A stretch of 63,952 nt of DNA, taken from positions 1 through 63,952 of the forward strand of contig NZ_LNNB01000010.1 of assembly GCF_001747895.1 (NCBI RefSeq). Direction: 5' to 3'. Shown in pieces: positions 25,478 to 34,852 of the stretch (position 1 is the first letter of the stretch; every line of letters begins with the position of its first letter). The notes beneath the pieces are model-generated. The model did no database searches. It had not been told where the DNA came from and saw only the letters and a list, made by a program, of their open reading frames with translations. This stretch comes from Staphylococcus equorum. Lineage in GTDB: Bacteria; Bacillota; Bacilli; Staphylococcales; Staphylococcaceae. The position numbers were made by a program, and so were the translations under genes.

Positions 25478-26302
25478 TTAAATCTCATCTTGTGTATTGA
25501 TGACTTCATTCATGCTGCCTGTACGATAGCCCTCTAAATCAATAGTTACATAATCAAAACCAAGTTCTTTCAAGCGAAGTGTGATTTGATTTTTATATTG
25601 AAGCACTGCAGGGATAGCTGTGTCGTCTACTTCTATTCTTGCGATATTATTATGATAGCGTACTCTGACATGATTAATGTTTAAGCTTAAAATGAATTTT
25701 TCAGCTTCATTTACTTTGTTAACCTTTGTGAAATTTAAAGGTTCACCATAAGGAATTCGAGATGCCAAGCTACATAATGCAGGCTTATTCCATACAGGTA
25801 GATCATTGGATTTACTTAGTTCTCTAATTTCAGATTTATACAATTCAACTTCTTGTAGCACACTTCTAACACCGAATTCAGTTCTTGCTTTGAGCCCAGG
25901 TCTGAAGTCATCTAAATCATCCATAATCATGCCATCGAGAACATAGTCGAAATTGTAGTTTACTCTTAAGTCTTCAAGTTTTGAATATAATAAGCGTTTA
26001 CTGTAATACCAACTGCTTGGTGTGTTTTCAACTATATTTGGATCTTTTAATTCTTCAATTTCAGTTTCTATCACATTGGCATTTAGTGATTCACCTAAAC
26101 GAAGGGCTTGGTCAAATTCTTCATTTCTAAATAATTCGGATTTTACAATAACTGCTTTTACATTGTCAGTGCCGAGTACATCGATAGCTTTCTTTAATAC
26201 AAAGCTACTATCTACACCTCCTGAAAAAGCGACGATTACACGATTCATATTTTTTAATACACGTTCTAATTGTTGTTCTTTAGTTAATACTTCAGTTAAC
26301 AT
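25478..26302 (-). CDS. larE: Sacrificial sulfur transferase LarE
   Basis: A 274-residue PP-loop enzyme (AFSGGVDSSFV, 25-35) that adenylates the dicarboxylate and donates sulfur. The only cysteine in the protein is C177, in NKPALCSLASRIPYG, aligned with the sacrificial cysteine (Cys176) of L. plantarum LarE. It therefore belongs to the type that gives up its own cysteine sulfur, not the iron-sulfur multi-cysteine type. The GGAGGAATC ribosome site precedes the ATG. Confidence 0.93.
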   Translation of the reverse strand: MLTEVLTKEQQLERVLKNMNRVIVAFSGGVDSSFVLKKAIDVLGTDNVKAVIVKSELFRNEEFDQALRLGESLNANVIETEIEELKDPNIVENTPSSWYYSKRLLYSKLEDLRVNYNFDYVLDGMIMDDLDDFRPGLKARTEFGVRSVLQEVELYKSEIRELSKSNDLPVWNKPALCSLASRIPYGEPLNFTKVNKVNEAEKFILSLNINHVRVRYHNNIARIEVDDTAIPAVLQYKNQITLRLKELGFDYVTIDLEGYRTGSMNEVINTQDEI

Positions 26303-26318
26303 AATGATTCCTCCTAAA

Positions 26319-27581
26319 TTATGATTCTACGTATGGGATAGTAAGTGGTCCGAGTGGCATAACACCTATCGTCATATCTTTTCCATATTTATCTTCTAAT
26401 GCTTTAAGTGTCTCATTAATATTATGCACCGGATGCAACATGGCATCTTTGGTTTGTTGGTCACTGAGTTTAGAATATAAATAAACATCAGCGAAAGTTT
26501 GAATCACAGCCTGTTTTTGTACTTGCCATTGGTCAAGCATCGCGAAGTTAGGGTCACTGATCATGTCGACAAGCCCTTGAGGGGAGTCAGCCATTTTTAG
26601 TATCTCTGCATAATTGCCATGATTAGGGTAGCCATCGCTACATTCAGATAACATAATAATGCTGCCACCTTCTTTAACTACTTTATGTGCTGCACTCATG
26701 CCTTTAACTGTTTGATATAAGTTTTGATCTAAAGGGTAGCCTGAGTTAGAAGCAATCACGACATCAAAACGCTCATCACACTTGAACATCGCATGTGCTT
26801 TTGCATATTCACATCCTTTATCATGTGCTTCGTATAATTCACCGGCGAATACTTCGGTAATCGCTTTTTCTTTATTCAACGTGACGTTGAGCATAAAGTC
26901 TGGTTTACACATTGCATTGATTTCCCGGGTCATATTTTGCACAGGATTATCTTGCATATTGCCCCAAGTTGAACGTATATCGCCAATCATTTTAGCATTA
27001 TGAAATGTCATAATTGTTTCTATGCCAGCAATGCCAGGCATAATCCCTTTAGGACCACCAGAGAAGCCAGCGAAGAAGTGAGGCTCGATAAAACCGGTGA
27101 CAATTTTAAAGTCAGATTCAACATAATATTTGTTCAGGTAGACATCACAACCATATTGACTATGGCCAACTTTTTTAAGTGTATCCTTATCATTACAATG
27201 ATTATGAACAATTTTCACTTTGCTTACTATGTCTTCACCAAGCATTTGTACAAGTTCTTCTCGTGTTTGGTCGCGATGTGTACCTGTACCATTGATAATT
27301 ACAAAATTTTCTAAAGGCACGTGGGCTAATGTTTCTATTAGTAATGGTACAAGAATGTGATTAGGTGTTGGTCGTGTGATGTCACTAATAACAATAGATA
27401 CAGTTTGGTCAGAACTCACCATGTCTTGCAATGGTTCGGAGCCAATTGGATTATTTAATGCTGTGCGTATCGCAGTTACATGGTCTTCAAGTGGCTCAAT
27501 GTTTTTGGGTTCAATTAGTACACTTTGTTTCGGCAAGTCAACTTCAACGTTTGATTTGCCGTATAAAATCGTAGTTTTCAA
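26319..27581 (-). CDS. larA: Nickel-dependent LarA-family racemase/epimerase
   Basis: A 420-residue LarA-type enzyme using the nickel-pincer nucleotide for hydride transfer at a 2-hydroxy acid carbon. Family residues are present: H102 (NGTGTHR), H168 (GFIEPHFFAGFSG) and K178 (GGPKGIMPG), the lysine that holds the cofactor. Lactate racemase is the founding activity, but the superfamily includes enzymes for other hydroxy acids. Here larA is 2 bp from a KdgT-like permease and in one operon with glycerate kinase, with no larD or nickel transporter genes. A substrate other than lactate, such as glycerate, is therefore plausible. Confidence 0.9.
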   Translation of the reverse strand: MKTTILYGKSNVEVDLPKQSVLIEPKNIEPLEDHVTAIRTALNNPIGSEPLQDMVSSDQTVSIVISDITRPTPNHILVPLLIETLAHVPLENFVIINGTGTHRDQTREELVQMLGEDIVSKVKIVHNHCNDKDTLKKVGHSQYGCDVYLNKYYVESDFKIVTGFIEPHFFAGFSGGPKGIMPGIAGIETIMTFHNAKMIGDIRSTWGNMQDNPVQNMTREINAMCKPDFMLNVTLNKEKAITEVFAGELYEAHDKGCEYAKAHAMFKCDERFDVVIASNSGYPLDQNLYQTVKGMSAAHKVVKEGGSIIMLSECSDGYPNHGNYAEILKMADSPQGLVDMISDPNFAMLDQWQVQKQAVIQTFADVYLYSKLSDQQTKDAMLHPVHNINETLKALEDKYGKDMTIGVMPLGPLTIPYVES

Positions 27582-27583
27582 AG

Positions 27584-28747
27584 TTAGTCCTCCTTCTTAT
27601 TTAAAGCGCTTTCATAATCGGCCGTATTTGTGGCTTGTTTTATCTTAGAAAATGCTTTGTGATTGGTTTTGAAATGTTCTTGGGTGCCATCAATGCCTTT
27701 GCGCTTCTGGTATTTATCTACCATGATAACAGCAATTGGACATAAAATCGCCGTAGTAATAGCAGAAACTGAAATTTGAGCTGTCGCGATAGGTGCTACT
27801 TTTTCTATCATAGCAAATTCTCTTTGACTCAAATTACCACTAGCTAAAGCAGTTGAGGCAGCTGCGACAACCGCAGCAGGTGTGGAAACGGCGTTACCTG
27901 CAGTAGAAGATTCTGAAATAGGGCCTATGACACTTTTTTCTTTAAAGAGTTTGAAAGCAATGACGCCAGTCACAGTAGTACAGACAAATGTAAGCAATGC
28001 TAATGTGAGGCCACCAGATAATACTGAGAAATTAAAGAATTCGGCTAAATTCATTCCTGCTCCTAATGAAAAGGCGAAGAAGGGAATGAGTAATGATTCT
28101 CCCGGTCGTAAAAATTCTGCGATTTTAGGATCTAAGTTACCTAAAAGCATGCCTATTGCGAGTGGTAATAACACAGAAACGAAAGAAATGACTGGAAAAT
28201 TTGTACCGATAAAGCCTAAAGAAATTAATGTAAGTAAAGGGCCATCATTGATAGCTAATATAGATAAACCACCAATATCAGAGCGGTTGCCATAGGCACT
28301 TGTTAGAGCAGCATACATACCGCTGTTACTATTGGTCATTGCTGCAATAATTGCGATTGTAGATAAACCAAATAACCCTGTCCATGGATCGAAAATAGCT
28401 CCAAGTAAAAGACCAACGCCTAAACCTGAAAAATATTTCGTTGATGTTAATATCATACCTTTTTTCAATGCTTTGCCACCAATTTTTAAGTTCATTTGGC
28501 TTCCCACACAAAAGATAAATAGTGCAATTAACACGAGTGCGCTATCTTTAAATAAATCCTGAGAAAATCCCCCAATTTGCAACATCTCATAATGTCCTTC
28601 TTCAGTCTTTGGAGCGCCTAAAAATTTTAAACCATTCGTAATAAAATTCAAATGTAATTGATCAATCGTGTTGATTGCAGCGCCTAATAATAACGGAACA
28701 ACCATCAAGCCACCAGGTACTTTTTCAATCGTATCTTTAATTCTCAT
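27584..28747 (-). CDS. KdgT-family 2-keto-3-deoxygluconate-type permease
   Basis: A 387-residue membrane protein of the KdgT family (KVPGGLMVVPLLLGAAINT at the N-terminus, then IFCVGSQMNLKIGGKALKKG, AMTNSNSGMYAALTSAYGN and the C-terminal SSTAGNAVSTPAAV). The family imports 2-keto-3-deoxygluconate by proton symport, and close relatives probably take other small hydroxy or keto acids. No KDG kinase or aldolase is nearby. Instead it sits between glycerate kinase (23 bp) and larA (2 bp), so I infer that it imports the 2-hydroxy acid acted on by LarA. Confidence 0.85.
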   Translation of the reverse strand: MRIKDTIEKVPGGLMVVPLLLGAAINTIDQLHLNFITNGLKFLGAPKTEEGHYEMLQIGGFSQDLFKDSALVLIALFIFCVGSQMNLKIGGKALKKGMILTSTKYFSGLGVGLLLGAIFDPWTGLFGLSTIAIIAAMTNSNSGMYAALTSAYGNRSDIGGLSILAINDGPLLTLISLGFIGTNFPVISFVSVLLPLAIGMLLGNLDPKIAEFLRPGESLLIPFFAFSLGAGMNLAEFFNFSVLSGGLTLALLTFVCTTVTGVIAFKLFKEKSVIGPISESSTAGNAVSTPAAVVAAASTALASGNLSQREFAMIEKVAPIATAQISVSAITTAILCPIAVIMVDKYQKRKGIDGTQEHFKTNHKAFSKIKQATNTADYESALNKKED

Positions 28748-28770
28748 AACGAAACATCCCCTTAATTATG

Positions 28771-29901
28771 CTAGTGGTTATGGAAAAATGTTCTTATGAT
28801 GTTCTTCGTTGTTTTTTTTATTAATTTTTCCGAATTTGCTATTGTTTCTGCTAGTGACAAAGGACCATCGGTTAAACTAAAAGCACTTACTACACCTACC
28901 TCATCAAATTGTTCTATGTCAATTTCAACAGAACCTCCAATAAAGATGACAGGGACATCAAATTGTTTCGCACATTTTGCGATGCCCATAGGTGTCTTAC
29001 CATAAAAAGTTTGGAAATCAATTTTGCCTTCTCCAGTAATAACTAAATCTGCATTTGGTAAAAGCTGTTCTAATTGCGTATGTTTTATTACTACTTGAAT
29101 ACCATCTTCAAAATGACTAGGTAAAAATGCTTTAAAGGCGCCACCTAGTCCGCCAGCTGCACCAGCTCCTGGCAAATCATGAAGGCTAATATGCGTACTA
29201 CCTTCTACAAGATTTGCCCAATGCGTGAGATTGGCATCAAGTTGTTTAATATTATCTTCTGTGGCACCTTTTTGTTTACCAAAAACATGTGAAGCGCCAT
29301 CAGGACCTATTAAAGGATTTTGAACATCCGTCGCAATAATAAATTCACACTGTTTAATTCTAGCGTCAAAATGGGTTAAGTCTATTTGCTTAATATGTTG
29401 CAACGCACCTCCTCCAAAGGCGATAGCTTCGCCATTTTCATCTAATAATTTGACGCCTAATGCTTGCAACATACCAGCACCAGCATCATTTGTCGCAGAG
29501 CCGCCAATAGCTAAAATGAATTTTTTGTAACCTCTATTTAAGGCATTATAAATTAATTCACCTGTACCATAAGTCGTTGTTGTCATTGCATTTAAAGTAT
29601 CGTCAGTTAAGTGTCTTAGTCCAGAAGCTTCCGCCATTTCAATCACGCATGTGTCATCATCGAGTACACCGTATTGCGCAGTTACATGATTTCCAAGAGG
29701 ACCTGTTACTGAAACGGTATGAAAGCTTCCGTTAGTGGCATTCACTAGTGCTTCCATCGTACCTTCACCGCCATCACCAACGGGTAAAGCGTGTATGTCA
29801 GCTTGTGGATATGCTTCTGTAATGCTGTCTGCCATATATTTTGAGACTTGGGTTGCTGTCATACTCCCTTTAAATGAATCTGGTGCTAAAATGATTTTCA
29901 C
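28771..29901 (-). CDS. glxK: Glycerate kinase (GlxK/GarK family)
   Basis: A 376-residue ATP-dependent glycerate kinase of the GlxK/GarK fold. It has APDSFKGSMTATQV (5-18), DGGEGTMEALV, AIGGSATNDAGAGMLQALG, LPGAGAAGGLGGA and VITGEGKIDFQT. Enzymes of this family phosphorylate D-glycerate, usually at O-2, feeding lower glycolysis. It is the first gene of the six-gene operon ending in larC, with AAAGGAGG before the ATG and a perfect cre site adjoining that ribosome site. CdaR-linked glycerate kinases usually serve glucarate/galactarate breakdown, but no such dehydratase or aldolase is present here. Confidence 0.92.
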   Translation of the reverse strand: MKIILAPDSFKGSMTATQVSKYMADSITEAYPQADIHALPVGDGGEGTMEALVNATNGSFHTVSVTGPLGNHVTAQYGVLDDDTCVIEMAEASGLRHLTDDTLNAMTTTTYGTGELIYNALNRGYKKFILAIGGSATNDAGAGMLQALGVKLLDENGEAIAFGGGALQHIKQIDLTHFDARIKQCEFIIATDVQNPLIGPDGASHVFGKQKGATEDNIKQLDANLTHWANLVEGSTHISLHDLPGAGAAGGLGGAFKAFLPSHFEDGIQVVIKHTQLEQLLPNADLVITGEGKIDFQTFYGKTPMGIAKCAKQFDVPVIFIGGSVEIDIEQFDEVGVVSAFSLTDGPLSLAETIANSEKLIKKTTKNIIRTFFHNH

Positions 29902-29916
29902 TTGAGGTTCCTCCTT

Positions 29917-29930
29917 TGTAAACGCTTTCT
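29917..29930. promoter_or_regulatory. cre (CcpA) site of the glxK-lar operon
   Basis: TGTAAACGCTTTCT matches the degenerate cre consensus TGWAARCGYTWNCW at all 14 positions. It adjoins the glxK ribosome site on its upstream side, so CcpA binding would block initiation or early elongation when preferred sugars are present. Confidence 0.75.
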
Positions 29931-30034
29931 TTTGATTGTTATTTCATTGTATCGATTTTATTTTATTGAAAATAGAGTTAAACTATACAAATATAAAGCT
30001 ATAATTTTGTATAAAAATGATAAGTGGTGAAATT

Positions 30035-31114
30035 ATGAATATACTTACAGAAGAAATGGCAACATTAATTGTAGAAGAAACAGCTAAAAGAACACAGAGT
30101 AATATTAATATCATGAATTTTAACGGGGAAATCATAGCCTCATTTGATAAAAAACGTGTAGGGACAATTCATGAAGGCGCACGTAAAGTATTAGAACGAG
30201 AAGAGACAGTCATATTATCAAAGGAAGATAGTGCGACATTAGAAGGAACACAACCAGGCGTGAATTTACCGATTATTTTTCAAGATAACATCGTTGGTGT
30301 GATTGGTATAACAGGTGATCCTGAAAAACTTACACATGTATCGGATTTAGTGAAAATGTCTACGGAATTATTGCTATATCAAAATTATTTTACATATGAA
30401 TTAGAAGGAAATATACGTAGTCAGGAGTTATTTATTGAAGAATTGCTGAAAAGTGAACCGTCTAAATCTTTTATTCAACATTTGGGCAATCAGCTTAATA
30501 CGCATTTATTAACATTTGGCAAATGCATTATCATCAATATTGAAAAACAAATATTTTCTAGGAACAGCATCGTGCGTACATTAGCAAGTAAGATTGACCC
30601 TAGTTCTTTTGTCATTGCGTTTACAAATCATAACCGTATCGTAATTCTTGCTACTGATGAAGAACAGTGCGCATTAGATGTGAAAATAAATCGAATTCAC
30701 CAAATGTTTAAAAGCTTACAATTGGAAGTGCATATGACCTCAAGCCTTATATTTACAAATTTAAACGATTTTAAAAAAGCGTATGAAGAATGTGAACTCG
30801 TATTTATGTTAAATGAGCAATCAGCACCACTCGTATCTTTTGAAGAAGTAGAAGAAAAAACGCTGTTATATCAAATAGACAGCGAAATTAGAGAAAGATT
30901 CAAAAAAAGAATATTAGGGGATTTAGATGAGCAAAGTATTGCAACATTGAAAATATTTTTTAACAACAATTTGAATATTTCTCAAACAGCAAAGCACTTA
31001 TATATTCATAGAAATACGCTGTTATATAGATTAGAAAAATGTAAAACAGTTACAGGCTTGAACCCTAAAAAGTATTCTGAGGCATTGAAATTGCAAATTG
31101 CGATGTGGTGTTAA
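30035..31114 (+). CDS. cdaR: CdaR-family sugar-diacid/hydroxy-acid regulator
   Basis: A 359-residue activator. It has an N-terminal diacid-recognition domain (about 1-130, opening MNILTEEMATLIVEETAKRT, with ARKVLEREETVIL and GVNLPIIFQDNIVGVIGITG), a middle GGDEF-like region and a PucR-type C-terminal helix-turn-helix (FFNNNLNISQTAKHLYIHRNTLLYRLEK). The ATG at 30035 follows GTGGTGA; an in-frame ATG at 30017 lacks a ribosome site. It is divergent from glxK with 133 bp between starts and is presumably induced by glycerate or a related acid, switching on the glxK-lar operon. Confidence 0.9.
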   Translation: MNILTEEMATLIVEETAKRTQSNINIMNFNGEIIASFDKKRVGTIHEGARKVLEREETVILSKEDSATLEGTQPGVNLPIIFQDNIVGVIGITGDPEKLTHVSDLVKMSTELLLYQNYFTYELEGNIRSQELFIEELLKSEPSKSFIQHLGNQLNTHLLTFGKCIIINIEKQIFSRNSIVRTLASKIDPSSFVIAFTNHNRIVILATDEEQCALDVKINRIHQMFKSLQLEVHMTSSLIFTNLNDFKKAYEECELVFMLNEQSAPLVSFEEVEEKTLLYQIDSEIRERFKKRILGDLDEQSIATLKIFFNNNLNISQTAKHLYIHRNTLLYRLEKCKTVTGLNPKKYSEALKLQIAMWC

Positions 31115-32218
31115 AGCGAGAATAGATAGGTGTGATTTGAAAAACAAATGATTATAAAATTTAGAATTTTGATATTTGTCATGATTGAATTTTCAAATTG
31201 TAACGGGTATAAAATATTAGAACTTCAATTTTTAGAAAATTATTAAAAACTACTTTACAAATTACACGAACGACAATATAATAAAATTAAGTTATTGCTA
31301 AATAATTCTATAAAATAAATAACGAAAATCTTTATAGATGCAAAACGTTTTGTTTTCAGTTTGAAATTTTGTTTGGAAATGGTGCCATTATTGAGTTGTT
31401 AAGTAATAACTCACATCAATGTGTCATTGGTGTATTTCGAGATGAAGGAGCGTGAACAAGATGTAAGCGAAATAAAAGTTATTGTTTAGAAAAGTATTTG
31501 CAAAGCACGAAGTTATAAAATAAGTATTACACTACAGAGGAAGTAGCACCTTATTTTCAACTTAAAAGTTGAGCATATTCAAAACTAATAATTTCCACCT
31601 TTGTTACTCGCGACATAATTCAATTGCAAGTATACCTCTTTATCACTTTATCAAATGATTATATATTAAATATTCACCTACTTTAAAGCAGACCTTTGTT
31701 CTGTAACATGTCATTTTGAATGATTGTAAATGCCACAAGTTATAAATGTTATATTGTTTATATAGCACAAATCTATCTATTTAACTCACTTAATCTTTTA
31801 ACATTTATCAATGAATAGAACCAGTTTATATCAAATGAAAATATTAAATAGATTAACTGTGCGTTTTATGATTGATAGAAATATAACATTTCATTGATGG
31901 TGATATGAAAACTACCTATGAAGCGGGTACCTTATATTGTAGCATCATAGTTGCATAGTAAATTAAATGATATCTTACATTCAAATATGACGATAAACTG
32001 GTGAACATAAGAAGCTCCAAGCAATGCATTAATAATGATTGCTTGGGCTTTTTTTATGTTTTAAGCAGCTAGCATGCGTTTAGATTGGATGAATTTGTAA
32101 TAAAGAAAAAATAAATATATTTTCCAAATTTTCAAATATTATAGTTGTTTTTTGGGTTTTAATATGACATACTCAATAACAATTAGTATAACGTATTTAA
32201 AAATAGGGGTGATTTAGT
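31115..32218. other. 1.1-kb region without a supported gene
   Basis: This is a very AT-rich stretch. Apart from a strong terminator at 32012-32056 I find no frame with both length and a good start. Small oddities are an AAGGAG site followed by ATG-TAA at 31462-31467 and a 17-codon frame at 31905-31958 (preceded by GATGGTGAT), 54 bp before the terminator. An orphan terminator about 900 bp after the last plus-strand gene hints at an untranslated or very short transcript. Confidence 0.6.
32012..32056 (+). terminator. Orphan terminator
   Basis: The arms AAGCTCCAAGCAAT and ATTGCTTGGGCTT pair over 13 bp (one G-T pair) with a 12-nt loop and a run of seven T. No plus-strand gene lies within 890 bp upstream, so it may end a small RNA or short ORF. 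Confidence 0.85.
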
Positions 32219-34852
32219 ATGACAAAATATATTTATGCATTTGACGAAGGTCAAAAATCAATGAAAGATTTACTAGGTGGCAAAGGGGCCAATTTAGCTG
32301 AAATGAAACGCTTAGGGCTACCTGTTCCAGATGGTTTCACACTTACAACTGAAGCTTGTATTGAATACTTGAAACATGGTTCTAAAGTGCCTGAAGCATT
32401 ATCAGAACAATTAAATAGTCAATTGGAAGCATTTTCTCAACGTACAGAAAAATCATTTTCATCTGAGGAGCAATTATTACTTGTTTCAGTACGTAGTGGA
32501 GCAAAAATATCTATGCCCGGTATGATGGATACAATTTTAAACTTAGGGCTAAATGATGATAATGTGAAAAAATTGGCAGCGAAAACAAATGATGCTCGTT
32601 TTGCTTATGACTGTTATCGTAGATTGTTACAAATGTTTGGTGAGGTTGTATATGGCATACCAATGAATGCATTTGATACATATTTTAATGCTTATAAAAC
32701 GCAACATGATTATCAAAATGATGCTGATATTCCAGCAGAAGGGTTACAAGAAATTTGTGAACATTTTAAAGGTGTATATTTAGATGAAGTATACAAACCA
32801 TTTCCACAAGCACCATTTGATCAACTAACAGAAGCAATTGAAGCAGTGTTCAAATCGTGGGATAACGACCGTGCTCGAGTTTATCGTGAATTAAATGAAA
32901 TTCCACATGATATAGGTACTGCAGTTAATATTCAAGAAATGGTATTTGGCAATAGTGGCGAACGCAGTGGAACAGGTGTTGCGTTTACACGTAATCCTGT
33001 CACTGGAGAAGCGAAATTATTTGGAGAATATTTATTAAATGCACAAGGTGAAGATGTAGTAGCCGGTATACGTACACCTAAAGATATTGAATCGTTAAAA
33101 GATCAAATGCCACATGTACATCAACAATTTGTAGATGTATCGCAACGCTTAGAGACACATTATAAAGATATGCAAGATATAGAATTCACGATTGAGAATG
33201 AACAACTCTATATTTTACAAACGCGTAATGGTAAACGTACAGCAAATGCAGCAATTCACATTGCAGTAGATTTAGTTGAAGAAGGTGTAATTACAAAAGA
33301 AGAAGCTGTGATGAATGTCGAAGTAAAATCGATTGATCAATTATTGCATCCAAATTTTGATAAAACAGCACTCGAACACGCTTCAGTTATTTCTAAATTA
33401 GGATTGCCAGCCAGTCCGGGTGCAGCGAGTGGAAAAATTGTCTTTTCAGCAGAAACAGCTAAAATGCAATTTGAACAAGGTGAAAGGGTTATTTTAATGC
33501 GCCCTGAAACCTCCCCTGAAGACATTGAAGGTATGGTCGCAAGTGAAGCAATTGTAACGACGCATGGCGGAATGACTTCTCATGCAGCAGTTGTTGCACG
33601 TGGTATGGGTAAATGTTGTGTTACAGGTTGCTCAGATTTAGAAATTAATGTTGTCGATAAAGTTGTAAATTATCCTGGTGGCACATTGCATGAAGGCGAT
33701 ATGATATCTGTTGATGGCGCTCAAGGAGATATCTATGTCGGAGAAGTTGAAACAATGAAAGCAGAAAGAAGCGAGGCTTTCGAACAGTTTATGGAATGGT
33801 CTGATGGTGTAGCAAGATTAGATGTACGTATGAATGCGGAAACACCTCAAGATATTCAAGCTGGCTATCAATTTGGGTCAAAAGGCATTGGGCTTGTACG
33901 TACAGAGCATATGTTCTTTGGACCTGAACGTCTCGTTGAAATGCGCCGTTTCATTCTGTCAGATACACAAGATAAACGTATCGCAGCTTTAAATGAAATT
34001 AAACAATATCAAACAGCAGATTTTGAAGAAATATTAAAACTATCTGGAGAACGTCCGACAATTATTCGTTTGTTGGATCCACCACTACATGAATTTTTAC
34101 CAAAATCAACGGAAGAAAAATCATCTGTTGCTGGGCAATTAAATGTATCAGTAAAAACATTAGAACAATATATAGAAAATTTAAACGAAGTGAATCCAAT
34201 GCTCGGTCATAGAGGTTGTCGTTTAGCTATTACTTATCCTGAACTCTATGTGATGCAAGTAGAAGCGATTATGGAAAGTGCATTAAGATTAAAAGCACAA
34301 GGTATTGATTGCCAACCAGAAATCATGATACCGCTTGTTTCAACAGTTGCAGAATTTACGACATTAAAGACACAAATTACTGAACGTATTGAAGCATTAC
34401 AGCAAGAAGCGGGAGAATCTGTAAATTACCTCATAGGTACAATGATTGAAACACCGCGTGCTTGTCTAATTGCAGGAGACTTAGCAAAAGAATGTGATTT
34501 CTTTAGCTTTGGTACGAATGATTTAACACAGTTAACATTTGGTTTTTCACGTGATGATGCTGGGAAATTTATTGGTGCATATTCTGAACAAGGCATCTTA
34601 GATATTGATCCTTTCCAAACATTAGATGTAGAAGGGGTAGGACAATTAGTTAAAGTAGCAACTGAACAAGCGAAAGCTGCAAATCCAACACTTAAGATTG
34701 GAGTGTGTGGTGAACTTGGCGGTGACCATAAATCAATACAATACTTTAATAATTTAGATATCGATTATGTCTCATGCTCTCCATATAGAGTACCAGGCGC
34801 ATTGCTTTCTACTGCACAAAGTGAAGTTGAAGGTGGTCGATTACGTGTTTAA
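32219..34852 (+). CDS. ppdK: Pyruvate, phosphate dikinase
   Basis: An 877-residue enzyme that interconverts pyruvate + ATP + Pi and PEP + AMP + PPi. Domain order is normal: the N-terminal ATP-grasp (LLGGKGANLAEMKRLGLPVP), the phosphohistidine swivel domain (TTHGGMTSHAAVVARGMGKCC) with catalytic H455 and regulatory T453, and the C-terminal PEP/pyruvate barrel ending with GVCGELGGD. The start is close to GGGGTGATTT. The next gene, its regulatory kinase/phosphorylase, overlaps by 8 bp. It could serve gluconeogenic growth on lactate, pyruvate or amino acids. Confidence 0.95.
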   Translation: MTKYIYAFDEGQKSMKDLLGGKGANLAEMKRLGLPVPDGFTLTTEACIEYLKHGSKVPEALSEQLNSQLEAFSQRTEKSFSSEEQLLLVSVRSGAKISMPGMMDTILNLGLNDDNVKKLAAKTNDARFAYDCYRRLLQMFGEVVYGIPMNAFDTYFNAYKTQHDYQNDADIPAEGLQEICEHFKGVYLDEVYKPFPQAPFDQLTEAIEAVFKSWDNDRARVYRELNEIPHDIGTAVNIQEMVFGNSGERSGTGVAFTRNPVTGEAKLFGEYLLNAQGEDVVAGIRTPKDIESLKDQMPHVHQQFVDVSQRLETHYKDMQDIEFTIENEQLYILQTRNGKRTANAAIHIAVDLVEEGVITKEEAVMNVEVKSIDQLLHPNFDKTALEHASVISKLGLPASPGAASGKIVFSAETAKMQFEQGERVILMRPETSPEDIEGMVASEAIVTTHGGMTSHAAVVARGMGKCCVTGCSDLEINVVDKVVNYPGGTLHEGDMISVDGAQGDIYVGEVETMKAERSEAFEQFMEWSDGVARLDVRMNAETPQDIQAGYQFGSKGIGLVRTEHMFFGPERLVEMRRFILSDTQDKRIAALNEIKQYQTADFEEILKLSGERPTIIRLLDPPLHEFLPKSTEEKSSVAGQLNVSVKTLEQYIENLNEVNPMLGHRGCRLAITYPELYVMQVEAIMESALRLKAQGIDCQPEIMIPLVSTVAEFTTLKTQITERIEALQQEAGESVNYLIGTMIETPRACLIAGDLAKECDFFSFGTNDLTQLTFGFSRDDAGKFIGAYSEQGILDIDPFQTLDVEGVGQLVKVATEQAKAANPTLKIGVCGELGGDHKSIQYFNNLDIDYVSCSPYRVPGALLSTAQSEVEGGRLRV

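Noticed and set aside
27882..28295. 137-codon plus-strand frame opposite the KdgT-like gene
   Set aside because: Its Pro/Asn/Lys-rich translation is typical of the reverse of a hydrophobic protein, and there is no ribosome site.
27584..28747. A complete 2-keto-3-deoxygluconate pathway around the KdgT-like permease
   Set aside because: No KDG kinase, KDPG aldolase, uronate isomerase or diacid dehydratase lies in the window; the permease is read in the context of larA and glycerate kinase instead.
31921..31935. GCGGGTACC resembling part of a T-box motif
   Set aside because: The conserved GGTGGNACCGCG order is absent and no specifier hairpin or terminator-antiterminator pair is visible.
34767..34844. 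Upstream extension of the PPDK regulator inside ppdK
   Set aside because: It lies wholly inside ppdK in another frame, without a ribosome site and with no family similarity; GTG 34845 behind GAAGGTGG fits.
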